64,000 nucleotides of DNA from Streptomyces sp. NBC_01016 (GTDB lineage: Bacteria; Actinomycetota; Actinomycetes; Streptomycetales; Streptomycetaceae): positions 5,208,001 through 5,272,000 of the forward strand of contig NZ_JAPEOQ010000001.1 in the NCBI RefSeq assembly GCF_026341035.1. The letters are read 5' to 3'. The position numbers were made by a program, and so were the translations under genes. Numbering within the stretch: position 1 is the stretch's first letter; every line of letters begins with the position of its first letter. Below are positions 41,924 through 50,397 of the stretch, piece by piece. The notes under the pieces were generated by a model. It saw nothing but the letters and a program-made list of their open reading frames with translations. It was not told the DNA's origin and searched no databases.

Positions 41924-42422
41924 GGGCGGCGGCCCGGTCCACCTCCGCCACGCGCGGCCGCAGGGCGAGACCTATCAGGAGGGTGAACGCGACGACGGCG
42001 GTGAGGGTCCGGGTGATGTTGAACAGCTCCCAGCGCCGTAGGAGTTCCGCCGTGTCCGCCGAAGCCCCGTGCACCGCCCACTGTTTGATTCTGCCGTTGA
42101 TCGGAACGTTCCCGAAGCGGGTGACAAGGAAGGAGGTGATGGCGAACGCGCACGCCACCGCGGCCACGGCCCGGTGGTGACCGCGCATGAGGACGGCGAG
42201 AGCGAGGGAGCTCAGCGCGGACACGGCCATCGCGGCCTGCATCGTGATCCCGTTGACCTTCATCAGCTCGGTGTGGAAGTCGAACCGCATGTTCTGAGGC
42301 ACGGCGTCGAAGGTGGGAGCGAGGTTGGCGGCGCCGTACCCGAACGCGCCGGCCAACAGACCGGTGGCGAGCAGCGCGACCCAGTGGACGAGCCGGATCC
42401 GCGCGGCACGGGATGCATTCAC
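41904..42422 (-). CDS. DUF1772-type membrane protein
   Basis: A 172-residue protein with four predicted helices: an N-terminal helix, the MKVNGITMQAAMAVSALSSLALAV region, CAFAITSFLVTRFGNVPINGRI and a C-terminal helix. The FGNVPINxxIKQW segment fits the DUF1772 (anthrone oxygenase-like) group. GTG 42422 overlaps the stop of the SnoaL-like gene by four bases. Its own end overlaps the end of the convergent GH35 gene by 20 bases. Role unknown; probably a small oxygenase or stress membrane protein under the nearby TetR. Confidence 0.78.
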   Translation of the reverse strand: MNASRAARIRLVHWVALLATGLLAGAFGYGAANLAPTFDAVPQNMRFDFHTELMKVNGITMQAAMAVSALSSLALAVLMRGHHRAVAAVACAFAITSFLVTRFGNVPINGRIKQWAVHGASADTAELLRRWELFNITRTLTAVVAFTLLIGLALRPRVAEVDRAAALSPSAR

Positions 42423-42844
42423 GTGGCCGCCTCCGCCTCCGCCTCCGCCTGGACGCCCGGCTCGGGAAGAGTGCGGGTGAGCTGGTGCGCGCGGTGCATG
42501 CGTCCGTCGTCCGTGAAGTCCGCGAAGAGGAGTACGTCGGTGCTGGCGGGGCCGCCCTTGCGGGTGCCGGCGTGGATGGTGAGGCGGGCGGCTATGTGCG
42601 TGCCGTCCGCGAATGCCTCGTGGACCTCGAAGCGCCAGTCCGTCACGTTCCTGGAGACCGGCCGCAAGTGATCGCGGAGGCGCTGGTGATCGAGCCGGAT
42701 ACCGTCGCTGAACTGCACGATGTCCGGGGTGAAGTGGCGCTCCATCACCTCGTCCGGAGCGTCGCCCCGGACGGTCGAGGAGGTGAGGGAATCAAAGAAG
42801 GCGCCGATGAACGTCGCGGTATCGGTGTCGGCAAAAGGCGGCAT
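42419..42844 (-). CDS. SnoaL/NTF2-like protein
   Basis: A 141-residue single-domain NTF2-like fold protein: FIGAFFDSLTSS, VMERHFTPDIVQFSDG, EVHEAFADGTHIAARLTIHAG and TDVLLFADFTDDGRMHRAHQL. It resembles SnoaL-like and ketosteroid-isomerase-like small enzymes. The C-terminus is an AEAEAEA repeat. ATG 42844 is chosen because GGGGAG sits 7 bases upstream. It is divergent from a TetR gene with a perfect palindrome between and coupled to the DUF1772 gene. Confidence 0.82.
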   Translation of the reverse strand: MPPFADTDTATFIGAFFDSLTSSTVRGDAPDEVMERHFTPDIVQFSDGIRLDHQRLRDHLRPVSRNVTDWRFEVHEAFADGTHIAARLTIHAGTRKGGPASTDVLLFADFTDDGRMHRAHQLTRTLPEPGVQAEAEAEAAT

Positions 42845-42923
42845 GGCTGCTCCCCGTGGATTCCGTGGATTCTCGATGTGCACGCCGGCGCCACGAGTCG
42901 GCGAGCCCTGGTCGGCTACGATC

Positions 42924-42941
42924 TCTTACAGGTCTGTAAGA
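42924..42941. promoter_or_regulatory. perfect 18-bp TetR operator
   Basis: TCTTACAG-GT-CTGTAAGA, a perfect 8-bp inverted repeat with 2-base spacer between the SnoaL-like and TetR genes. Confidence 0.8.
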
Positions 42942-42978
42942 TATCCCCGATCCGGTAATTCTGACAAGGGTGGAAGAG

Positions 42979-43695
42979 ATGGTTGCCTCCGAGGAACGCC
43001 GCCCGCGCCGTAGGGCCGATGCAGAGCGCAGCAGGACCCAGGTGCTCGACGCGGCGGCCCGACTGCTCCGGCGGCAGCCCGACGCGGGGATGGCGGCCAT
43101 CGCGCAGGCCGCAGGTGTCACCCGGCAGACGGTCTATGCCCACTTCTCCTCGCGCGAGGGTCTGGTCAGGGCCGCGGTCGACCGGATGACGGCGGAGTCT
43201 GTCACCGCGCTCGAAGCCGCGATGCTCGACGAGGGATCGGCCACGGCGGCGTTGTTGAGGTTCCTCGACGCGTCCTGGCGGTCGTTCGAGGAGAATGCCC
43301 CGCTCCTCCAGGCCGCCGCCCCGCCCCCGCAGCCCGGCGACCGAGCCGAGCGGGACCGCGAAGAGGACCGGGACCGCGAAGAGGACCGGGACCGCGAAGA
43401 GGATCGGGGTCGCGAAAAGGGCCGGGGTCGCGAAAAGGGCCGGGGTCGTGAAGAGGACCGGGACCGCGAACTCCATGAACCCGTCACGGAACGTCTCGCC
43501 CGGCTCGTCGAACGGGGGCAACAGGCAGGCGAGTTCACCCCGGACCTCCCCACGCACTGGCTGGTCGCCTCGACGGTCGCCCTCGGCCACGCCGCGGGCG
43601 ACGAGGCGACCTCCGGCCGCATGACACACGCCGACGCCGAGGCCGCCTTCCGCCTGAGCGTCCTCCGCCTCTTCGGCGCCCCGCCCACGTCGTAG
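42979..43695 (+). CDS. TetR regulator with an inserted charged hexapeptide repeat
   Basis: A 238-residue regulator. The helix-turn-helix (GMAAIAQAAGVTRQTVYAHFSSREGLVRAAVD) is normal. The ligand domain is interrupted at residues 125-164 by six and a half copies of a charged hexapeptide: RDREED three times, RGREKG twice, RGREED, then RDRE. The segment after it (VTERLARLVERGQQAGEFTPDLPTHWLVASTVALGHAA) continues a typical TetR C-terminus. The reading frame stays open, so this is an expansion rather than a break. ATG 42979 is preferred. Probably represses the divergent SnoaL/DUF1772 unit. Confidence 0.83.
   Translation: MVASEERRPRRRADAERSRTQVLDAAARLLRRQPDAGMAAIAQAAGVTRQTVYAHFSSREGLVRAAVDRMTAESVTALEAAMLDEGSATAALLRFLDASWRSFEENAPLLQAAAPPPQPGDRAERDREEDRDREEDRDREEDRGREKGRGREKGRGREEDRDRELHEPVTERLARLVERGQQAGEFTPDLPTHWLVASTVALGHAAGDEATSGRMTHADAEAAFRLSVLRLFGAPPTS
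43351..43470. repeat. 18-bp tandem repeat within TetR gene
   Basis: Six full units and one partial of an 18-bp repeat (CGGGACCGCGAAGAGGAC and close variants). It encodes alternating Arg/Asp/Glu hexapeptides and would form a highly charged helix. Confidence 0.9.
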
Positions 43696-43707
43696 GAGCG
43701 GCCCGGC

Positions 43708-45318
43708 TCAGACCTCGAAGATCCCGAAGCCGAACCCGGCCGCCCGCACCGCTCCTTCGGCCACCTCGACACCCTGCGCGAGCAGCGGCGTCGCGGCCCG
43801 GCCCGCGTACTCGGACGGCAGGTCGAACGTGGTGGCGTCGCGGCCCGGGTTGACGATGACCAGGTGGTGCTCACCCCGTACGTACACCAGCGGATACCCG
43901 TCGTGCAGCACACGGGTCGCGCCACGCGAGCCCAACTCCGGGCGCGACGTGCGCAGTTCGATCAGGCGTCGGACCAGGTGCAGGAGTGAGTCGGGGTCGG
44001 CCCGCTGGTCCGCGACGTTCGGCCGGTCCGGGGCCTGGTCGAGCGGCAGGTACAGCTTGTCGGCCCGGGCGGTGGAGAAGCCCGCGTTCTCGGTGCCGTC
44101 CCACCGCATCGGCGTACGCGAGCCGGCCCGGTTGTAGCGCGGGCCGAGCCGGCTGCCCTCGTGGTCGGGCAGGCCGGGGACGTAGCGCATGCCGATCTCG
44201 TCGCCGTAGTAGATCGCCGGCAGCGTCGGCCAGGTCAGCTGGAAGGCGAACGCGGTGGGGAGTTGCTCCGGCGTGCGTGGGCCGCAGCACAGGCGGGAGA
44301 AGTCGTGGTTGGCGGTGGGCAGGCAGGCGAACCCGGCGTCGCCGATGGTGTCGGTGGTCGAGCGCCAGATGTCGAGGAACGTCCGCGGGGAGCCCTGGGC
44401 CTCCGCCCCGAAATACGGCTCCAGAGGCTCCCAGGGCTCGCTGACCGTGCCCTCGAAGTTGTTCCAGAGGGACCGCAGGGCGATGCCGTCCCGGACCGGG
44501 CCGAACTGGAGGAAGAAGTCACCGTGGAAACCGGCGGGGACCGAGGTCGCCGGGTCGCCCCACTCGGAGAGCAGCGCGGCGTGCGGGTGCGCGGTGTCCA
44601 GCCAGCCGCGCAGCTCCCGCCACAGCGCCGAGGTCGCCGACTGGTCGGGGTCGTCCTTGACCAGCGACGCCGCCATGTCGACGCGGAAGCCCGACAGGCC
44701 GAGCGACAGCCAGTGGTCCATCACGTCGCGCAGCGCCTGCCGGTTGGCGCGCGGCCCCTCGGCGTCCACCGGGAGGCGCCACGGTTCGGCCGGATCCTGG
44801 CGCGCGTAGCCGAAGTTGAGGGCGGGCTGCGACTCGAAGAAATTCGGCAGGTAGAAGCCGGGGCGGCTGCCGGGGGAGGCGACGAAGCCGTCGGGGAGCG
44901 TGGCCGGGTCCTCGGGGTTCGCCCAGATGTAGCGCTGGTCTGCGGGGTCGTTCGCGGACGCCGTGAACCACGGGTGCGCGTCGGAGGTGTGCCCGGCCAC
45001 CAGGTCGAGCAGGACGCGGATGCCGCGGCTCCGGGCGGCCTCGACGAGGCGGGCCAGGTCGTCGTTGGTTCCGTAGCGGGGCGCGACGGAGAAGTAGTCG
45101 CTGACGTCGTATCCGGCGTCGAGGGACGGGGACGCGAAGCAGGGGTTGAGCCACACAGTGTTCACGCCGAGCCAGGACAGATGGTCGAGCCGCGATTCGA
45201 TCCCTGCGAAGTCGCCGATGCCGTCCCCGTCGGAGTCGGCGAAGCTCTGCGGATAGATCTGGTAGAGCACGGCGTCGGCGAGCCACTCGGTGGCGGGGCG
45301 TCGGTCGGACTGCGACAC
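43708..45318 (-). CDS. GH13 alpha-glucosidase-like amylase-family enzyme
   Basis: A 536-residue cytoplasmic GH13 enzyme: AVLYQIYPQSFADSDGDGIGDFAGI, WLNPCFASP, the nucleophile Asp214 in GFRVDMAASL, acid/base Glu252 in LLSEWGDP, and the third Asp339 in PTANHDFSR; a C-terminal beta domain follows (LVIVNPGRDATTFDLP). The layout fits oligo-1,6-glucosidase / alpha-glucosidase / trehalose-synthase-like members. GTG 45318 has AAAGGA upstream, 33 bases after the upstream gene on the same strand. It would hydrolyse alpha-glucosidic bonds of imported sugars. Confidence 0.87.
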   Translation of the reverse strand: MSQSDRRPATEWLADAVLYQIYPQSFADSDGDGIGDFAGIESRLDHLSWLGVNTVWLNPCFASPSLDAGYDVSDYFSVAPRYGTNDDLARLVEAARSRGIRVLLDLVAGHTSDAHPWFTASANDPADQRYIWANPEDPATLPDGFVASPGSRPGFYLPNFFESQPALNFGYARQDPAEPWRLPVDAEGPRANRQALRDVMDHWLSLGLSGFRVDMAASLVKDDPDQSATSALWRELRGWLDTAHPHAALLSEWGDPATSVPAGFHGDFFLQFGPVRDGIALRSLWNNFEGTVSEPWEPLEPYFGAEAQGSPRTFLDIWRSTTDTIGDAGFACLPTANHDFSRLCCGPRTPEQLPTAFAFQLTWPTLPAIYYGDEIGMRYVPGLPDHEGSRLGPRYNRAGSRTPMRWDGTENAGFSTARADKLYLPLDQAPDRPNVADQRADPDSLLHLVRRLIELRTSRPELGSRGATRVLHDGYPLVYVRGEHHLVIVNPGRDATTFDLPSEYAGRAATPLLAQGVEVAEGAVRAAGFGFGIFEV

Positions 45319-45351
45319 GGTGAACGTCCTTTGGGATGCGGGTGGTTGTGG

Positions 45352-46164
45352 TCAGCGGGCGGGCGTGCGCGGGACTCGAATCTCCGCACGCACCGGCAGG
45401 TGGTCCGTCGGACGCAGGCCGTCCCGGGTGAACTCGTCGAGCACGACCTCGCGGACCCGCGTGCCCGGTGACACGAGGATCCAGTCGATGCGCTCGCCGT
45501 CCGGCTCCGGAGTGCCGTAGTCGTGGAATGTGCCGAGGGCCGGCCCGCGCCGCTCGGCCACCTCCCAGGCGTCCACCAGGTCCGCCGCGTCGAGCAGCGC
45601 CGCGTGCACGTCGCCTCCCGCGGCGGTGTTGAAGTCGCCGGTCACGATGCGGGGGAGACCGAGGGCGAGGGTGTGAAGACGGTCCGCGAGGAGGTGGGCG
45701 GCGCGGGTACGCGCGTGCGCGCTCGCGTGGTCGAAGTGCGTGTTCGCGGCGAGGAGTTCGGCGCCGGTCACGAGGTCGCGCAGCCGCAGCCACGTCACCA
45801 TGCGCGGGCAGCCCCCGCCCCAGGTCTCCGAGCCCGCCACGTCCGGTGTGTCGGACAGCCAGAAGTCGCCGTGCTCCAGGGCCTCGAAGCGCTCGCGGTC
45901 GTAGCCGACGGCCATGAACTCGCCGCTCTCGCCGCCCTCCCTGCCCTGGCCCACCCACGCGTAGCGCTCCCGCCCGAGATCGTCGGCGAGCTCGCGCAGC
46001 GGCTCCCGCAGGCCCTCCTGCGTACCGAGCAGATGGGGCCGCGCAGCGCGCAGCAACTCCGCGACGAGCGGGCGGCGCCCGCGCCACGGACGGGGTGAAC
46101 CGGGCCAGTCCACATGCAGGTTGAGCGTCATGACCCGGAGCAGCCCCGATTCGTCGTCCGTCAT
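45352..46164 (-). CDS. endonuclease/exonuclease/phosphatase-family protein
   Basis: A 270-residue EEP-fold protein without signal peptide: RVMTLNLHVDW, LLGTQEGLREPLRELA (metal Glu), LLAANTHFDHASAHARTRAA, VTGDFNTAAGGDVHAALLD and the catalytic DHLPVRAEI end. EEP members cut phosphodiester or phosphate-ester bonds in nucleic acids, inositol phosphates or lipids; many in glycan operons have no assigned substrate. GGAGG precedes ATG 46164. It is the first gene of the GH13 unit and shares its promoter region with GH3. Confidence 0.83.
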   Translation of the reverse strand: MTDDESGLLRVMTLNLHVDWPGSPRPWRGRRPLVAELLRAARPHLLGTQEGLREPLRELADDLGRERYAWVGQGREGGESGEFMAVGYDRERFEALEHGDFWLSDTPDVAGSETWGGGCPRMVTWLRLRDLVTGAELLAANTHFDHASAHARTRAAHLLADRLHTLALGLPRIVTGDFNTAAGGDVHAALLDAADLVDAWEVAERRGPALGTFHDYGTPEPDGERIDWILVSPGTRVREVVLDEFTRDGLRPTDHLPVRAEIRVPRTPAR

Positions 46165-46210
46165 GGGAAACCTCCGGGAAGGCCCGGTGGGGGGCCTTGT
46201 CGCCACCAAT

Positions 46211-46224
46211 TGAATGCGCTTACA
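46211..46224. promoter_or_regulatory. LacI operator between EEP and GH3 genes
   Basis: TGAATGCGCTTACA, which differs from the reverse complement of the LacI-promoter site (34373-34386) at one base and from that of the ABC site (34696-34709) at one base. It lies in the divergent promoter region of the EEP-GH13 and GH3 genes. Confidence 0.72.
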
Positions 46225-46298
46225 TTCATGCCGCGCGAGAACGTTAACTTCGCGGACATCGATACGGCAACAGGCAGAGAAGGCTTCGAGGTCACCCC

Positions 46299-48446
46299 GT
46301 GCTGCGAGCGTACGAACCACAAGTCAAGGAACTGCTGGACCGGATGACGGTCCAGGAGAAACTGGGGCAGCTCCAGCAGCTGACGTGGACCGGCGAGACA
46401 GGACCCGGCGGCGGGCAGACCGCCGAGACGGAGGAGGCCGCGCGGGCGGGACGGCTCGGCTCCGTCCTGAACATCCACGGCGCGGCGCACACCAACGCGC
46501 TCCAGCGGATCGCCGTCGAGGAGTCCAGGCTCGGCATCCCGCTCCTCTTCGGCCTCGACGTGATCCACGGCTTCTGGACCACGTTCCCGATCCCGCTCGC
46601 CCAGGCCGCGGCCTTCGACCCCGAGGTGTCCAGGAGCGACGCCGAGGTGGCGAACGCCGAGACCAGGACGAACGGGGTGCGCTGGACGTTCGCCCCGATG
46701 ATGGACGTGACGCACGAGCCGCGCTGGGGCCGGATCGCCGAGGGCTCCGGGGAGGACCCGTACCTCAACGCGGTCTACGCCGTCGCCAAGATCCGGGCCC
46801 ACCAGGGCGCGGCCGACGGCAGCGAACTCGCGCACGACGACCGGCTCGCCGCCTGCGCCAAGCACTTCGTCGCGTACGGCGGCGCGGAGGGCGGCCGCGA
46901 CTACAACACGGTCGACATGTCCGAACAGCGGCTGCGCAACCACTACTTGCCGCCCTTCAAGGCCGTGGTCGACGCGGGCGCGGCCACCGTGATGGCCGCG
47001 TTCAACACGGTCGGCGGCGTCCCCGCGCACGGCAACGCGCACACGATGCAGGCGATCCTCAAGGACGAGTGGGACTTCGACGGCTTCGTGGTCAGCGACT
47101 ACACGGGCGTCCAGGAGCTGATCGCGCACGGCTTCGCGGAGGACGGCGCGGACGCGGCCGCCCTCGCGTTCACCGCGGGGATGGACATGGAGATGGTCTC
47201 CACGAACATCACCGAACACGGCGAGAGCCTGGTCGCGTCGGGTGCGCTGCCGCTCGGCCGCCTGGACGACGCCGTCGCCCGGGTCCTGCGCCTGAAGTAC
47301 GCGCTCGGCCTGTTCGACACCCCGTACTGCGACGAGTCCGCCGAGATCACCGAACCGGGCCCCGCAGCACGCGTGGCCGCCCGTGCGGCGGCCGCGCGCT
47401 GCATGGTGCTGCTCAAGAACGAGGACTCGGCGCTGCCGCTCGCGCCGGACGTCGGATCGGTCGCCGTCGTCGGCCCCTTCGCCGACTCGGCCGACCTGCA
47501 CGGCACATGGGCGGGCCCCGGCTGCCGCCGCTTCCCGTCGGTGAGCGTCGTGGACGCGGTGCGGGACGCGGCGCCGTCGGCTTTGGTGACGCACGCGGGC
47601 ACGGACCCCTCGGAGGCGGCCGACGCGGCCCGCGAGGCGGACGTCACCGTGGTCGTCGTGGGGGAGGACCCGGCGCTCAGCGGCGAGGCCGCGGCCCGCG
47701 CCGACATCGGACTGCCCGCGGGCCAGGAGGAGCTGATCGCCGCGGTCGCCGCGACCGGCAAGCCGTACGTGGTGGTCCTCGTCAACGGCAGGCCGCTGGT
47801 CCTCGGCGACTGGTACGACGCGGCGCCCGCCGTCCTCGAGGCCTGGCACGGCGGCATCGAGGCGGGAAGCGCCGTCGCCGACGCCCTGTTCGGCGCGGTG
47901 AACCCGGGCGGCAAGCTGCCGGTGACGTTCCCGCGCGCGGTGGGCCAGATCCCCGTCTACTACAACCACGAGAGCACGGGCCGCCCCTACGACCCGGACG
48001 AGAAGTACACCTCGAAATACCTCGACCTGGAGGACGGCCCGCGCCTGCCCTTCGGCCACGGCCTGAGCTATACGACGTTCACGACATCGGCCCCGACACT
48101 GACCCGCGAGTCGCTCACCAGGGACGAGCTGAGCGACGGCGCCACGGTCGAGGTCACCGTCACGGTCACCAACACCGGCGACCGCATCGGAGACGAGACC
48201 GTCCAGCTGTACGTCCACGACGTCGCGGCCAGCATCGCCCAGCCCGTCCGCAAGCTCCGCGGCTTCCGACGCGTCACCCTCGCCCCCGGCGCCACCACCA
48301 CGGTCACCTTCCCCCTCGGCGAGGAGGACCTGGGCTTCTGGACCAACGACCCGGCGGGCACCTTCCGCGTCGAGCGGGGACGGTTCGACGTGTACGCGGG
48401 GACCAGCTCGACGACGCGCGCGTACGGGACGCTGCGCGTGCTGTGA
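46299..48446 (+). CDS. GH3 beta-glycosidase (BglX-like)
   Basis: A 715-residue cytoplasmic GH3 enzyme, no signal peptide. KLGQLQQLTW, IPLLFGLDVIHGFWTTFPIPLA, AACAKHFVAYGGAEGGRDYN, the nucleophile Asp267 in FVVSDYTGV, then the (alpha/beta) sandwich domain (RCMVLLKNEDSALPL, VVVGEDPALSGEAAARADI) and a C-terminal fibronectin type III-like domain (VTVTVTNTGDRIGDETVQLYV). It removes beta-linked glucose or xylose from the non-reducing end of imported sugars. GTG 46299 has GAGG upstream. A LacI site lies 75-88 bases ahead. Confidence 0.9.
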   Translation: MLRAYEPQVKELLDRMTVQEKLGQLQQLTWTGETGPGGGQTAETEEAARAGRLGSVLNIHGAAHTNALQRIAVEESRLGIPLLFGLDVIHGFWTTFPIPLAQAAAFDPEVSRSDAEVANAETRTNGVRWTFAPMMDVTHEPRWGRIAEGSGEDPYLNAVYAVAKIRAHQGAADGSELAHDDRLAACAKHFVAYGGAEGGRDYNTVDMSEQRLRNHYLPPFKAVVDAGAATVMAAFNTVGGVPAHGNAHTMQAILKDEWDFDGFVVSDYTGVQELIAHGFAEDGADAAALAFTAGMDMEMVSTNITEHGESLVASGALPLGRLDDAVARVLRLKYALGLFDTPYCDESAEITEPGPAARVAARAAAARCMVLLKNEDSALPLAPDVGSVAVVGPFADSADLHGTWAGPGCRRFPSVSVVDAVRDAAPSALVTHAGTDPSEAADAAREADVTVVVVGEDPALSGEAAARADIGLPAGQEELIAAVAATGKPYVVVLVNGRPLVLGDWYDAAPAVLEAWHGGIEAGSAVADALFGAVNPGGKLPVTFPRAVGQIPVYYNHESTGRPYDPDEKYTSKYLDLEDGPRLPFGHGLSYTTFTTSAPTLTRESLTRDELSDGATVEVTVTVTNTGDRIGDETVQLYVHDVAASIAQPVRKLRGFRRVTLAPGATTTVTFPLGEEDLGFWTNDPAGTFRVERGRFDVYAGTSSTTRAYGTLRVL

Positions 48447-48454
48447 CCTGTAGC

Positions 48455-48490
48455 GCGCCCGGGACCCCGGCCCGCGGGGCCCCCGGGCGC
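48455..48490 (+). terminator. probable terminator after GH3
   Basis: Inverted repeat GCGCCCGGG (48455-48463) and CCCGGGCGC (48482-48490) with further internal pairing, followed by TCCTTCC, 9 bases after the GH3 stop. Confidence 0.65.
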
Positions 48491-48578
48491 TCCTTCCCGC
48501 CACGCAGCTGCGCGCGCATGCGAGCAACGCCCACAGGGGTGATCCTGGATGACAGGAGAGGTCCACGAGGAGGTTGCA

Positions 48579-48776
48579 ATGTCTGCGATGGACAAGATCA
48601 AACAGATGATCAAGGGGCGCGAGTCCCAGGCCGGCAAGGGCATCGACATGGCGGGCGACGCCGTGGACAAGAAGACCGGGAACAAGTACAGCTCCCAGGT
48701 CGACTCCGCCCAGGACCAGGCCAAGAAGTATCTGGGAGCGGACAAGGGCAAGGGGCAGGACGAGTCGCAGAAGTAG
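48579..48776 (+). CDS. MT0933-like antitoxin-family protein
   Basis: A 65-residue hydrophilic, lysine/glutamine-rich protein: MDKIKQMIKGRESQAGKGID, AGDAVDKKTGNKYSSQVDSAQDQAKKYLG. The DKVDxKTGNKYxxQVD pattern marks the Rv0909/MT0933 antitoxin-like family, common as stand-alone genes in Streptomyces. No toxin partner is adjacent. GAGGAGG 6 bases upstream of ATG 48579 gives the start. Confidence 0.8.
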   Translation: MSAMDKIKQMIKGRESQAGKGIDMAGDAVDKKTGNKYSSQVDSAQDQAKKYLGADKGKGQDESQK

Positions 48777-48878
48777 CCGGACTGCTCCGTCCCGGCCGGG
48801 GAAGGTGACAGTGGTGCGGGAGGGCCGTGTCGACACGGCCCTCTACTTGAGCGGACCGTGCCACGAGGAGGCCGACCG

Positions 48879-49193
48879 ATGTACCGGATGACCGTCATCT
48901 ACGATCACCCCGCCGACCCCGAGAAGTTCCTGAAGTACTACCGGGAGGTGCACGCGCCGCTGGCTTCGGGGACGCCGGGGCTGCGGTCCTTCCAGTGGAG
49001 CGTGTCCGAGATGCCCGACGGCTCGCGGCCGCCGCACTTCGTGGTGGCGGCGCTCGACTGGGACTCCAAGGAGGACGCGCTCGCCGCGCTCGCCACACCG
49101 GCCGGTAAGGCGGGCGCCGACGACATCGCCAACTTCGTCGCGCCGGGCGGGGTCACCGTGAGCTTCTCGGAGGTCATCACCTACCCGCTCTGA
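48879..49193 (+). CDS. EthD-family protein
   Basis: A 104-residue ferredoxin-like fold protein: YRMTVIYDHPADPEKFLKYYREVHAPLA, LRSFQWSVSEMPDG, FVVAALDWDSKEDALAAL. EthD members are small dimeric alpha/beta barrel proteins found with catabolic or biosynthetic oxygenase genes. GAGGAG upstream of ATG 48879. Single gene after the antitoxin-like gene. Confidence 0.85.
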   Translation: MYRMTVIYDHPADPEKFLKYYREVHAPLASGTPGLRSFQWSVSEMPDGSRPPHFVVAALDWDSKEDALAALATPAGKAGADDIANFVAPGGVTVSFSEVITYPL

Positions 49194-49221
49194 GGGCGCG
49201 GCCCACGCCGCCCGGGTCGGG

Positions 49222-50397
49222 TCACCGCAGGGTGGCCACGAACCTGCCCAACCGCTCGATGCCCTCGCGCAGTTCATCGGCCGACGCCGCGTACGACAGC
49301 CGTACGTGCGTGTCGGCCGTGTGCGTGCCGAAGTCGCGGCCCGGCGTGAGGGCGACGTGCGCCTCCTGAAGGGCCCGCTCGCAGAACTCCCATGAGGTGA
49401 GGCCGGTGCCGCCGACGTCGAAGTAGACGTAGAAGGCGCCGTCGGGCGGGACCGGGACGGGCAGGCCGATCCGCCGCAGGCCGTCGAGGACGAGCGCGCG
49501 CCGCTCGCCGAACTCGGCGCGGCGCTCCTCGCAGACCGCGAGGGACGCCGGGGTGAAGCACTCCAGAGCGGCCTGCTGGGCGGGGGCCGAGGCGCACAGG
49601 AAGTAGTTCTGGGCGAGCCGCTCCAGCGCGGGGACCAGCTCCTTCGGCGCGATGCACCAGCCGAGCCGCCAGCCGGTCATGCCGAAGTACTTCGAGAAGC
49701 TGTTGATGACGATGGCGTCGGGGTCGACCGACAGTGCGCTGCGCGGCGGCCGGCCGTGCTCGTCGTGGTCGCTGAGGTCGAGGTAGATCTCGTCGACGAT
49801 CCGCCACGCGTCGCGCTCGCGTGCGAACCGGCAGATCGCGTCGAGTTCCTCGATCGGCGCGGAGGTCCCGGTCGGGTTCGAAGGCGTGGCGACCATGACG
49901 CCCGAAGTCCGGTCCGTCCAGTGCTTCCGCACCGATGCCGCGTCCAACTGGAAGCGGGTCTCCGCGGCCGTCGGTACGAGGGTGACGTGCGCGCCGAAGC
50001 TCTCGACGATCTGCCGGTTGCACGGGTACGAGGGGTCCCCGATCAGCACCTCGTCGCCGGCGTCGACGAGGGCCGCGGTCGCCAGCACCAGGGCGGCGGA
50101 GGCGCCGGCGGTCACGACGACGCGCGACGGGTCGACCTCGACGTGGTGCCGCTCCCGGTAGAAGCCGGCGATCGCCTCCCTGAGCGCGGGCAGGCCCAGC
50201 GCCTGCGTGTAGGGCAGCGGCCGCCCGTCCATGGCCTCGCGCATCGCCTCCCGCACCGCAGGGGGCGCCCCGAAGTCCGGTTCCCCGATGCTGAGTTTGA
50301 CGACGTGGTGGCCCTCGGCCTCCAGCGCCGCGGCCTGCTTGCCGAACTCCATCGCGTAGAACGGGGCGACGTTCCGCGCGCGTTGCGAGATCTTCAT
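49222..50397 (-). CDS. PLP-dependent aminotransferase class I/II
   Basis: A 391-residue fold-type I aminotransferase of the AspC type: LSIGEPDFGAPPAV, PYTQALGLPALREAIAGFY, ATPSNPTGTSAPI, Schiff-base Lys in NSFSKYFGMTGWRLGW, and a C-terminal TPGRDFGTHTADTHVRLSYAAS. Substrate unclear (aspartate, alanine or an aromatic amino acid). Its ATG overlaps the stop of a 32-residue reading frame by four bases, so it may be translationally coupled; it is on the same strand as and just downstream of catC. Confidence 0.88.
   Translation of the reverse strand: MKISQRARNVAPFYAMEFGKQAAALEAEGHHVVKLSIGEPDFGAPPAVREAMREAMDGRPLPYTQALGLPALREAIAGFYRERHHVEVDPSRVVVTAGASAALVLATAALVDAGDEVLIGDPSYPCNRQIVESFGAHVTLVPTAAETRFQLDAASVRKHWTDRTSGVMVATPSNPTGTSAPIEELDAICRFARERDAWRIVDEIYLDLSDHDEHGRPPRSALSVDPDAIVINSFSKYFGMTGWRLGWCIAPKELVPALERLAQNYFLCASAPAQQAALECFTPASLAVCEERRAEFGERRALVLDGLRRIGLPVPVPPDGAFYVYFDVGGTGLTSWEFCERALQEAHVALTPGRDFGTHTADTHVRLSYAASADELREGIERLGRFVATLR

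Noticed and set aside
46161..48836. An 891-codon minus-strand frame over the GH3 gene
   Set aside because: Shadow frame of GH3; no family motifs and no ribosome site.
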